A stretch of 64,000 nucleotides of DNA from Halichoerus grypus (taxonomy: Eukaryota > Chordata > Mammalia > Carnivora > Phocidae), in the NCBI RefSeq assembly GCF_964656455.1, contig NC_135726.1:9438394-9502393 (forward strand), read 5' to 3'. The notes below the pieces were generated by a model, which saw nothing but the letters and a program-made list of their open reading frames with translations, was not told where the DNA came from and made no database searches. This document shows positions 55,366 to 64,000 of this stretch, in pieces. The first letter of the stretch is position 1. Every line of letters starts with the position of its first letter. The translations under genes and the position numbers were made by a program.

Positions 55366-56274
55366 CCAAATGTGATCTGTTAATTCATAATTGTCCCTAA
55401 AAAGACAAAGAGCTTCACTAATTCACGTCTGAATTTCTCATTATGTTATTCTTGCACGAAGTGGCTCAGATCTTTGCTGTATCCCCTCAAAGTAATGGCT
55501 AAAAGAATCATGCAAAACCTAGCGGGTTATACACGACTACGAAGAACTTTATTTTTAACATACACTTGAAAGTAATGTAGAATTAGTTCTGTTCTTCTTT
55601 GATGTCTCCCCAAAACCATCTGTGTTGGCAGGTCTGCAAGGATGCCATAATCAGCGGCTCAAGCCTATAATACAACTAAGATCACTGGCATCCACCAATA
55701 ATGCAAATTTACCCAGAGCCGAAAATACACTTTTAACTAGCTCTCAGCTCTCCACATTTATAGTCCAGGCAAGCTGTGAACCATCCCAAACAAATGCAGT
55801 TATAAAATGACCACTACTTATTTCTAAATGGCATTCTGGGTAGATCTGCCTCGTGAAAGGGTCTGGCTCAGTCTACTCCTCAAATACCCACCACTATCCC
55901 TACGAGGGGCGATCAGAAGGTTCCAAACAGTGGGATAAGTAAGATGAAAGGAAGGGTCTCTGAAATAAAAACTGAGCAGACGGCCTGACAACAGAAGATC
56001 TGGGAGTCGCACTCACATTTCCAACGGTCCAAGAAACAGGGACGGGCTTGGGCAGGAGGCTGGCCGAGCTTTTGGGAGAGTGGCGGCAGCAGCATCTTGA
56101 AAGGGAAAGTGCTAACAGGAGACAACCCAGAACTATAGGGACTAAGGCCAGCGTGACGCTCACACTGGCCCCATAAGAAGCTGGGCCTACCCTTCCGTAT
56201 TGAGTCTAGCCAAGCCGGCCATGCAGGGGTGACCTTCACTCAGGAAATCGTGTTCCTAAGTAGGCTGCTCACAC
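55366..56274. other. Unique sequence, nothing recognised
   Basis: No gene or named repeat is recognised. A minus-strand 108-codon open frame at 55913-56239 is unrecognisable and is judged to be chance. Confidence 0.4.
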
Positions 56275-56390
56275 TTGACAGTTTCCTTCCTTGCTTATGC
56301 CTGCTCTCCCAGCATAATTATTAAGAGCCCCTCCTCTGGCTCTCAGCATGTCCTGATTTGAACAATAAATTGTCTGATCACCCTACTCTT
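56275..56390. mobile_element. DNA-transposon-like fragment (hAT?)
   Basis: 'ctctcccagcataattatta', 'tcagcatgtcctgatttgaa' and the end 'gtctgatcaccctact' resemble one end of a nonautonomous element with terminal 'tagggtgacc'. Family is uncertain and only one end is seen. Confidence 0.45.
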
Positions 56391-56734
56391 GAGAGAGGAC
56401 TGCAGATAAGTAAACACGTTTCTCTCTATTTTCACAGAGTTTCTAAGAATGAGGACGATTTCCGCCCACAATTTGTTAAAGGTTCTCAGAGCAGAAGACA
56501 TTGGAAGGGATGATTATTTTTATCCTTTGGGACTAAGCTGATGGATTTAAAAGCATTCTTTGAATGTCAGGAAATAAGCAAGTATAGTGAGCATCAGTCT
56601 CATCCTTTGCGGCTCACGGCTGCCACTTGAGCCCTGCTGACCTAGGGCTTGGCTAACGGGGTCTCTGGCCTCAATGCTCCCCTCTCTATTCAGTCTGAGC
56701 ATCCAACTTACTGCATCACCATGTGTGGACCTAC

Positions 56735-57158
56735 ATCATGCCACTTGGATCCTTCAATGGCTGTCAGGACGGAGAGAATAAAGCCCATTCTCCTAGGAGA
56801 ACTGAATCCAAAGTCCTGACGATATGGCTTCAAATGGCAACTTCTGGCCTCTTCCCTGACATTGCATCCAAACCTGACTATTCCCCCTCCCCTCTGCTCA
56901 TGCTCTTCCTTGCACTGGAATGTGCCCCCACCATCTCAGCCAACTACAGCCTGCCAATAGCTCCTTCTTCAAGGATCTTGCTTTGAAGCACCTGGGGAAA
57001 GCATCTCTCATGAGTCCTAAAAGTACCATTCTTACCATGCTCACTGGGTACTGTAACCCATGTTAGTACCCAGTGATTACGGTAATGACAATATTCTAAA
57101 CTGTCTTTTATCACCCACTATACCAAGCACAAATATTTAATAAATATTTGTACTATTT
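56735..57158 (+). repeat. L2 LINE 3' fragment
   Basis: 'caactacagcctgccaatag', 'ctccttcttcaaggatcttg', 'tatcacccactataccaagc' and 'acaaatatttaataaatatt' follow the L2 3' region over about 420 bases. Confidence 0.65.
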
Positions 57159-57172
57159 AAAAAAAAAAAAAA
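57159..57172. repeat. A-homopolymer (14 nt)
   Basis: A pure A-run after the L2 3' end. Confidence 0.9.
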
Positions 57173-57283
57173 GTCTGAAAATCTTTGGGCTAGTTAGCAA
57201 ACTAGGTTGTGAGAACATCTAATTTTGTAAGCAAAGATAAAAATCTGCCCCTGCCCTCTTATAATAAAAAAAAAAAAATCACT

Positions 57284-57306
57284 CAATCAATCAATCAATC
57301 AATCAA
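57284..57306. repeat. (AATC)n microsatellite
   Basis: About five AATC units. Confidence 0.9.
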
Positions 57307-57325
57307 ACAGCCTGAGAATTGTAGA

Positions 57326-57510
57326 GGGGTGCTTCTCAATTTTTGAGTGAATCAGAATCTCCTGGAGCGACTGCAAAACACAGATTGCTGGGCCCCTTGT
57401 CTAGAAACTCTGATCCCTTAGGTCTTGGGGTGGGGCCCAAGAATTTACATTTCAAACAAATTCAATGGTGACTCTGTAGTTAATGCAGCTCTGGGTCAGG
57501 AAAGGGGTTT
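57326..57510 (-). mobile_element. MER20 hAT-Charlie element
   Basis: 'gtgcttctcaatttttgagt', 'aatcagaatctcctggagcg', 'acagattgctgggccccttg' and 'ggggtggggcccaagaattt' match reverse-complement MER20. MER20 copies are known in other contexts to have been reused as regulatory elements, but nothing here shows that. Confidence 0.85.
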
Positions 57511-58380
57511 GAGTGGCCCTTGGAAGTTTCTGCAACATTGGAAACCACCAGGATTAATCAATGAAACACTACTAAGACCATTACAGATGTGTTCTCTCCC
57601 TTCCTGCCTTAAAAAAATAGCACCCTCCCACCCCCCCCTTCATTTTTTTCTTCATATTGCTTACAATTTTATGTAGATTTTAAGCATCCTGTAATTCATC
57701 AACTAATTCTCTCCTGGCTACACATTCCAAGTAATTAAAGTTCAGTAATAACTTATTCTTTCTGCTCCAGCACCTGCATTTCATTTGTTTATTTTCCCAG
57801 AGTCATAAATCTGAAAGGCTGTCAAAGTGCCACAATATTAGTGCAATAATCAAAGTTAATTAGTCCCTCTCAATAAACAACAACAAAGCCATTACAAAGA
57901 TGCATTGAAGTTTCTCCCAGCTACCCAGTTTACAGATCACATTGTAGTTGGAACAATTAGACTCTGAGAATTGCAGGGTAAATGAGTGCAGTGTTCTTTA
58001 GTCATTTAAAAGGAGACTGTGCACTTCATTCACACTGATTCATTAACTCCATGGAAGGCAAAGCAGGTCTGGGCTCCGCATCTGCTGCCCGCTAAAGGAT
58101 GCTGGAACAGACGGAGCTCTCCCCAGCTGCCAAGCCTTACCAGGCGCATCCGAGACTCCAGTAATAAAAGAGGACAGAGGTTGCAGAGCGAGGAGAGGGG
58201 CCAGCCTGACCGCCAACTTTTAGTAACCCGATGTCTTCAATAACTTTTGATTTATTATTTAGGGAATTTGAGAGATGTGGGCATCAGGCAGATTCTGATG
58301 AGAAGGCAGCCCAGGGAAACTCGGAAGACAGGACCAAGGCCGGTGGGTAGGAGACGCTCGGTGAAAGATGCTGCCTTCAA
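57511..58380. other. Unique sequence, CNE-like at 57700-58030
   Basis: No repeat is recognised. The interval 57700-58030 is AT-rich with many ATTA/TAAT cores ('tcaaagttaattagtccctc'). Confidence 0.3.
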
Positions 58381-58384
58381 TATG

Positions 58385-58590
58385 AGAGAGAACTCTGTAA
58401 TTGAGAGGTGCACAGAAATAGGAGGGTTGCCTGGGGAGGGAGGAGATTACCCATCACTGGAAGAGTACAAGCCAAAGTTGGACGATCTCTGCTCAGGGAG
58501 GCTGTGTGAATGGTCTGCACATCGGAAAGAGGTCAAACGAGATGACTGGACAGTTGACACCACCCTAAGAACTTGCATTTGGAAGCAATC
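58385..58590 (+). repeat. L3/CR1-like ancient LINE 3' fragment
   Basis: 'ttacccatcactggaagagt', 'acaagccaaagttggacgat' and 'gaggtcaaacgagatgactg' resemble the CR1/L3 3' signature ('...tcactggaggtgttcaagcagaggctggatgacc...gactagatgacc...'). This explains the 124-codon open frame across 58247-58621. Confidence 0.55.
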
Positions 58591-58689
58591 ACTGGGCGAG
58601 TGTTCAGGTCTTGTCCTCTGAACTCATTGCCCAGTTCCTCTCCAGAGATCCTTCTGCCCTTGAAGTCATGGCCCACGTCGATGTTATCC

Positions 58690-59150
58690 ATTGCTATGCA
58701 ACACACTTCCCCAAAGCCTGTGGTTTAGAATGGTAACCTCACCAAGTTTCTACAGGTCAGGAATCTTGAGTGGGTCTAACTCAAGCTCTTTCATGAGGTC
58801 GCTGTCAATCTGACAGCCAGAAGTCACCTGCAGGCTTGACGAGTCTGGAGGTTTCCAAGAAGGCTCACTCATGGGGCTCTGGGTGGGAAGCCTGGGTGCC
58901 TCCTCACATGGGCCTCTCCAGAGGGATGCCTGAGTGTCTTCACAACACAAGGCAGCTGGCCTCCCCCAGAGGGAGTGATCCAGGACAGCAAGCAAGGAGG
59001 AAGCCTCATGCCTTTTATGACCCTCCCTGAAGTCCTAGTCCCTCATTTCTGCCACATGGTATTCATTAAGTTTATCACTAAGTACAGCCCACATTCAAGG
59101 GGAGGAGAATCAGGCTCCACCTCCTAAGAAGAAGAGTATCAAAGAATCAA
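58690..59150 (-). mobile_element. LTR-like fragment, probably MaLR/ERVL group
   Basis: 'ccattgctatgcaacacact', 'ggctcactcatggggctctg', 'gggcctctccagagggatgc' and 'cattcaaggggaggagaatc' plus 'aggctccacctcc' follow a common mammalian LTR-like consensus. Family is not resolved by eye. Confidence 0.55.
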
Positions 59151-60179
59151 TGGATAGATTTTAAAACCACCGTGGATACCTGTGACGATTCATTTTTTAG
59201 GGGTCTCCAAAAGCCAGTCACATCTGCACCCCCTGGCTGACTAAGCAGTGGGCACAAGTGCCCAATGAGTGCCCTGGGGTCACAGATTTGGTTTTTCTCC
59301 ACTTCTCTCCCTCACCAAGCCCAGGCTCTGCGAAAGGCCGGCCAGCTCTGTACCACCGGCACCAGGAAGGTGGACAGCCACCTCTCCACCCCTGGGGATG
59401 GGAGGAAACCCCTGGTCCTTAGCTCATCTGAATATTAACTGACACATCGATAGGAAGATAAAGACAGGCTTGGCTATGTCCTAGGACTCTGACCATTTAT
59501 TTAAAAAAAAAAAAAAAGTCATTTTCCAACAAGATTTCTCAGAGTATTTGTTTAATTTAGGGATATTTGAACAAGTCAGTCTCTCCTGAAGCTACCATTT
59601 TCTGAGTCTTTACCGTGTGTGCTACATTCGGTACAAGAGAATTATTGCGCCTCCTGAGACCCTGAGCAGTTCGTTGAACCCAGAACATTTGACTCACTAG
59701 GTCGCCATTTATTATAAAAAGATAGAACTCAGGCACAGCCAGATAGAAAAGAAGCAGAGGGCAAGGTGTGTGACAACGAGCACATGCTTCCCTCTCCAGG
59801 GGCACCACTCTCCAGGATCCCCAGGTGCTCACCAACCCAGAAGCTTTATGAAACCTCTCCTTTTTGGGTTTTTACAGAGGCCTCATTATGTAGGCATGAT
59901 TGATTAAGGCACTGGTCATTGATAACTGAACCTGATCTCCAACCCCTCTCCCCTCCCCAGAGGTCAGGCGGTGGGACGGGAAGTTCCAACCCTCTAATCA
60001 CACAGTGGGCTCCACCAGAAACCAGCCCACATCCTTGGGTGGGGTCTAGAACTCAACTCATTCACATAACAAAAGACACCTCTAGGAGCTCACCCCAAAC
60101 ACAGGGAGGAAGACCAAATGTGTGTTTCCTATCATACATCACAAGATCACAATACGTGTTATTTTACTTCATCCCTCAC
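59151..60179. other. Unique sequence; A-run at 59503-59517
   Basis: No gene or named repeat is recognised. Confidence 0.4.
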
Positions 60180-60350
60180 CATGACTGAGAACAATTATTA
60201 GCACCATTCCGCAGGTCAATAAACCAAGGTTCAAAGACATTACCAAATTTGCCCAAGGATACCCAGTGAGCATGTGTGGGAACCATGATACAATCCTGAG
60301 TCTATACGACTCCAAAGCTGAGGTTCCCTTTACTCCACTGGACTGCCTCC
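60180..60350 (-). repeat. MIR SINE
   Basis: 'accaaggttcaaagacatta', 'ccaaatttgcccaaggatac' and 'actccactggactgcctccc' give a nearly complete reverse-complement MIR including the tRNA-like head. Confidence 0.75.
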
Positions 60351-60400
60351 CTATAAATTATAATTAAAAATAATTCTATAAATTAAAAATTAAATTTATA

Positions 60401-60600
60401 GGGCACCTGGGTGGCTCAGTCGTTAAGCGTCTGCCTTCGACTCAGGTCGTGATCCCAGGGTCCTGGGATCGAGCCCCGCATCGGGCTCCCTGCTCGGCGG
60501 AAGCCTGCTTCTCCCTCTGCCACTCCCCCTGCTTGTGTTCCCTCTCTCGCTATGTCTCTCTCTTCAAATAAATAAATAAAATCTTAAAAAAAAAAAAAAA
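60401..60600 (+). mobile_element. Young Can-SINE with perfect 15-bp target duplication
   Basis: The head 'gggcacctgggtggctcagt', the middle 'ggtcctgggatcgagccccg' (B-box-like), the CT-rich body, the tail AAATAAATAAATAAAATCTT and an A-tail are all intact. 'aaaattaaatttata' is repeated exactly on both sides (60386-60400 and 60598-60612). It sits in an AT-rich local repeat and may be polymorphic. Confidence 0.97.
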
Positions 60601-60612
60601 ATTAAATTTATA

Positions 60613-61741
60613 AATTAAATTTAAAATAGCCTATAAATTAAAAATTATAAATTGAATATTAGTCTATTTTAAATATACACTTGAAATAAACCCTAGCCCA
60701 TTACAGTGTGCGCCGCCCCACTCTGAGACTGGCTGCCCCCTTTACACTGTATCTCTGCATCTGTCCTTGGGTAAGAGGTTTTACTGTTTCTCCTCTCTGT
60801 TTAATCTAACACCTGCAATGTATGAGACTCTCTGTAAATGCCCCATAATAAATATGAAAAACAGTCTCTAGCATGTTTTTTCCCTCTTAAGTAATGGAGC
60901 CTAAATGCCTAGTGGCCAGAAGGAGGCCTTTGAGCCATTGGCTGAACACCATCTCAAGATGAAATCCGTCTCTTCAAATTATGTCAAAATTGCTTAATAA
61001 GAACTCAGGGGACCCCGTATTAATGAAAGGATGCATCTGCTTTGGGTTTCACATGATTGGGAGTGATGGTTTGGAGCTAGCCACCTATGCTTGATTTCCA
61101 CTCTTTAAAAACCCCACAGTTAATCACAGCCCTCGTTATACAAAGGTTACAATGGATATAAAGTTTGAAAGATTCAGTTCAAGAGCGGTGGCCAGAGGAA
61201 AAAAAAAAACGCAAAACGAAGACACAGAGAGTGATCAAAGAACAATGAATAGCACCCAAGACTACATCAATGCAAAATGTTCAGAATGAGAAATGAAATG
61301 GAAAACTTGAAGGACAGGACCAGGCACAAGTCTGGGGCATTCTGGAGAAAGAGAAAACTCAGAATATTATAGCAATAATTATGTCCATGAGGGGGATGCA
61401 TAATTTATTATCTAATGAAGAATCTTTCCTGAGCCTGTGACAAGAAAGGTCAAATAAGCAACTCAAGTAGAACAGTAAATACTCCATACACCACTTGAAG
61501 TGGAAGTCTGGGAAGGAGAGGGAATTTGGTGAGGTGAGTTTCATCAGCTCCACCAGATTACCAAAAGGGACCCAGGAAGCTCTCTTTCCTGGGGAATCAC
61601 AGGGGGCCCTCGTTATCATGAACAGAGAAACATTCGCATATAAACACGCAAACTTCTATGAATACAATCTCTGGCTACAACTTTTAAAAAGAGAGGCCAG
61701 TCTTTTTACACAACACACACCAGGAGTTTTGGATTAGGTGA
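60613..61741. other. Unique sequence, partly CNE-like (61000-61180)
   Basis: No gene or named repeat is recognised beyond an A-run near 61200-61210. Confidence 0.35.
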
Positions 61742-61925
61742 CGAGATGGCTTTGGAGCCAGGCAAATATGGCTTCATACCCAAGATCCAACCCATAGCTC
61801 CCAGCTAGGTGAGCTTAGGCAAGCCTTTTGGCCCCAGCTAGCATCCAATGCCTCATCTGCAAAATGGGTTTAACACGTAACAGATATTTCATTGCTAAAT
61901 GCTAAGCATCCATCGTGCCTTACAG
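61742..61925 (+). repeat. MIR SINE
   Basis: 'atggctttggagccaggcaa', 'tgcctcatctgcaaaatggg' and 'ttaacacgtaacagatattt' give a MIR in sense orientation. Confidence 0.8.
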
Positions 61926-62779
61926 AGAGACAAATAAGAATACCCAACCCCATCTGCAAGGGATAATAATAACGTGACATTTTGAAAACGGAAGTGTCCT
62001 AAGGGGGAACTCTAGAACTTTATCTTTACCTTTGTGTGTGTGTGCGTGTGCTTATTGATTTAAGCAAACGGTTTATATAGTTTTTGCTTGTTCGCAGACT
62101 TATTTATATCATACTTTATTTATTGAAAATCCAATACTACACATAAAAACAATTTTTAAAGCAAAGAAATGAGGAACCAATCTAGCAGCTGATTTAAGAT
62201 GAATTTTTCCCAATAATCTACAACTATTAATAATATTAATAGTTTTTATATTTTTCGTTTAGCTGAAGATCATTCAAAACAATGGGGATGTGCCCTATAA
62301 CTCGCAATGCGCTGAATGATGATCATCTTCCCCGAGCCAAGTCACCAGCTCAGGCAGGCACATCACGTGCTGCTTGCCTCCCCACAACACTCACCACTCA
62401 CACACTGCATAAAAGAAGGCATTCACCTAAGGCCTCTGATCTATAAGTCAAATTAAGGGATTAAAGCTTCCATTCTCAAAGGGGAAATTCCCACAAATGC
62501 CAAAGCTACACCAGATCATAAAGCCACTGAGTACATTTGAGGGTGCTTAACAGTAGCTGGATTTCTCCAGTGGTCCTTAGAAGTGGAAGCCATTTATTGC
62601 TTGGCATCCCACCCCAACACTCTTAATATCATGTCACGAAAACACAGGGTGCTGGTGTCTATTCAAAGCACAGCAAAGTGTCAAACCCATGTGCCTAATA
62701 CATTGGTTGGTACCCAGTCCTCTGTATGTGCAAATGCTACTAAAACCACTATTTCCAATGCTTATCAGTGAGGCTGCAA
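61926..62779. other. Unique sequence; (GT)n at 62033-62050
   Basis: No gene or named repeat is recognised apart from a short GT microsatellite. Confidence 0.4.
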
Positions 62780-63220
62780 TACGATGTGATACCATTAGCT
62801 TTCCACATGCCTTCCCTCCAACGAGATAAACAGCCCCGGTATCAACTCTATCGAAGACGGGAATAATTATGACACTTCAGTCCCGCCAACATCAAATTGC
62901 ATGGTTACAATCAACCGGGCATGCGCTCTCCCTAACACATGCATATCCCATTACCTCTGACTAATAAATCTTTTCTTTTTACCCCTCATCTCCCTGCTTT
63001 CTCAATAACCATTCTGGTATAAGCCATCGCTAGCTGTTCCTGATGACTGATCCCTTAATCATCTTTCCTAAATATATGCAAAGTGTATTTCTTTGTAAAT
63101 ACAAAAGAAAAAGCAATCTCATAAATAATTAAGATGGCTTTTCAAATGACAGTTGAGTGCTAATATGAGCTACACTGGAAAATACTAATCAACAAACTAA
63201 ATACACATCTAATAAAATGT
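62780..63220. other. CNE-like unique block with retained CpGs
   Basis: No repeat is recognised. Several CpGs persist ('tcaaccgggcatgcgctctc') in an otherwise AT-rich block with ATTA cores ('cataaataattaagatggct'). It resembles conserved noncoding DNA. Confidence 0.3.
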
Positions 63221-63367
63221 AAGAGTCCAGACACAGGAAGACAGAGAAAGAATTCATTGCAACTCCATCTGAATCATGCTGATAAACATCCTCCCTACAG
63301 CTCCTCTTGCAGCCACTTGGACAGGTTAAGAAGAGTAAGCATTACTTGTACCTTCGTGTACAAATAA

Positions 63368-63390
63368 ATTATTATTATTATTGTTATTAA
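63368..63390. repeat. (ATT)n microsatellite
   Basis: About seven ATT units with one interruption. Confidence 0.9.
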
Positions 63391-63439
63391 TAGCAGCAGA
63401 TAAAATTGAATTGAATACTCAATCTACCCCCAGCAACAT

Positions 63440-63590
63440 ATTAAATACTACACATACATATGGTCAATGCATTTAATACTCACAGCTACTTAGGTCTCCT
63501 GGCATAGATATTATTATTTGGATTTTACAGATGAAGACACCATGGTTGGAGAAGAAACTCACCCAAGATCATAGGATGTATTTGCTTCTA
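63440..63590 (-). repeat. MIR SINE
   Basis: 'cacagctacttaggtctcct', 'ggattttacagatgaagaca' and 'aactcacccaagatcatagg' are reverse-complement MIR. Confidence 0.75.
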
Positions 63591-63623
63591 AGCTTCGCCA
63601 TTATAACAAAGCATATTTTATAG

Positions 63624-63690
63624 CAGTGGTCATCAGCTGGACATGATCTGCCCCACCAAGGGACATCTGCCCAGGAGGCATCGTGAAAAC
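63624..63690 (+). mobile_element. MER5-like hAT fragment
   Basis: 'agcagtggtcatcagctgga' followed by 'ctgccccaccaagggacatc' and 'tgcccaggaggcatcgtga' resembles the start of MER5A/B. It is short and diverged. Confidence 0.45.
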
Positions 63691-64000
63691 CACCCAGCCT
63701 GCCTTCTCTAGACCTCTTGGGAATCTTGGCTAAAATACCCATGAGAAAACGAGAGCAGCTGAGCTGGATCCCTGCTGCATTCTCCTGGCCAAGAGCATGT
63801 CATCCTAAGCAGTCTCTAGGAAGACCTGAAGTCTAGGCCAATTAAAAACATAAGTTAGAAAAGCATGGGCTTGAAGTCTTCCTTGGGGACCAAAGCTTCT
63901 CACCAAACTAAACATAGTTGAGTCACTCCTCCCTTATGATAGGGGAACAGCTCCAAGCCACATTCTGAGGAATCAGGAGTGGGTCACATAATAACTCCAA

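Noticed and set aside
1..64000. Any novel defence, toxin-antitoxin, biosynthetic or other multi-gene system
   Set aside because: No coding genes are present, the sequence is that of a mammalian chromosome dominated by old repeats, and nothing forms a gene cluster.

Overview
The window is ordinary mammalian nuclear DNA, not microbial or viral. It has AT-leaning composition, CpG depletion, many old interspersed repeats and microsatellites, and no reading frame that looks like a real gene. The lineage is read from the SINEs. Six near-complete plus-strand copies, one reversed copy and two fragments belong to the tRNA-Lys-derived Can-SINE family of carnivores. The CT-rich 3' body and (AAATA)n-AATCTT tail of the younger copies resemble the form found in arctoid caniforms (bears, seals, mustelids). 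The dog-type SINEC_Cf form is absent. An arctoid carnivore is therefore the best guess, as an inference from memory of SINE subfamilies.

Layout. 1-6 kb: a CpG-retaining unique block at the left edge (1-515), then MIR, L2, an MLT1 LTR, a MER1-type hAT element, and a MER2 (Tigger) element nested in another hAT element. 6-13 kb: mostly unique sequence with a TG microsatellite, a 13-bp perfect inverted repeat and a short hairpin. 13-21 kb: an old L1 3' part, MER5A, a conserved-looking block (15.4-15.95 kb) with a 48-nt exon-like segment, a pair of diverged 95-bp repeats 1.5 kb apart, and a 178-nt purine-rich tract. 21-26 kb: MLT1-type LTRs, MIRs and L2. 26-29.9 kb: AT-rich unique sequence with paired palindromes. 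29.9-34.5 kb: the densest transposon cluster, where an MLT1 LTR is split by one Can-SINE and an L1M 3' end is split by two. 34.5-48.6 kb: sparse MIRs, two young Can-SINEs, and TF-motif-rich unique blocks, notably 39.87-40.52 kb. 48.6-58 kb: an L1M 3' end, a hAT element, a Can-SINE, an MLT1-type LTR, a CT-rich tract, MIRs, L2 and MER20. 58-64 kb: an L3/CR1-like fragment, an LTR-like fragment, a young Can-SINE with perfect 15-bp target duplication, and conserved-looking unique sequence at 62.8-63.2 kb.

No protein-coding gene, RNA gene, CRISPR array or operon can be supported. The window reads as intergenic or deep intronic sequence, possibly beside a developmental gene, because several long unique blocks have the look of conserved noncoding elements. 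That look is an impression only; without alignment to other mammals it is not evidence of constraint. I found no undescribed system. The most checkable leads are two short segments flanked by good splice signals (15870-15917 and 51084-51120), the CpG-retaining block at 1-515, the local 16.5/18.0 kb duplication, and the 13-bp inverted repeat at 6123-6199. Repeat family names come from recognising consensus sequences by eye; boundaries are approximate (about 10-30 bp) and subfamily names are provisional.
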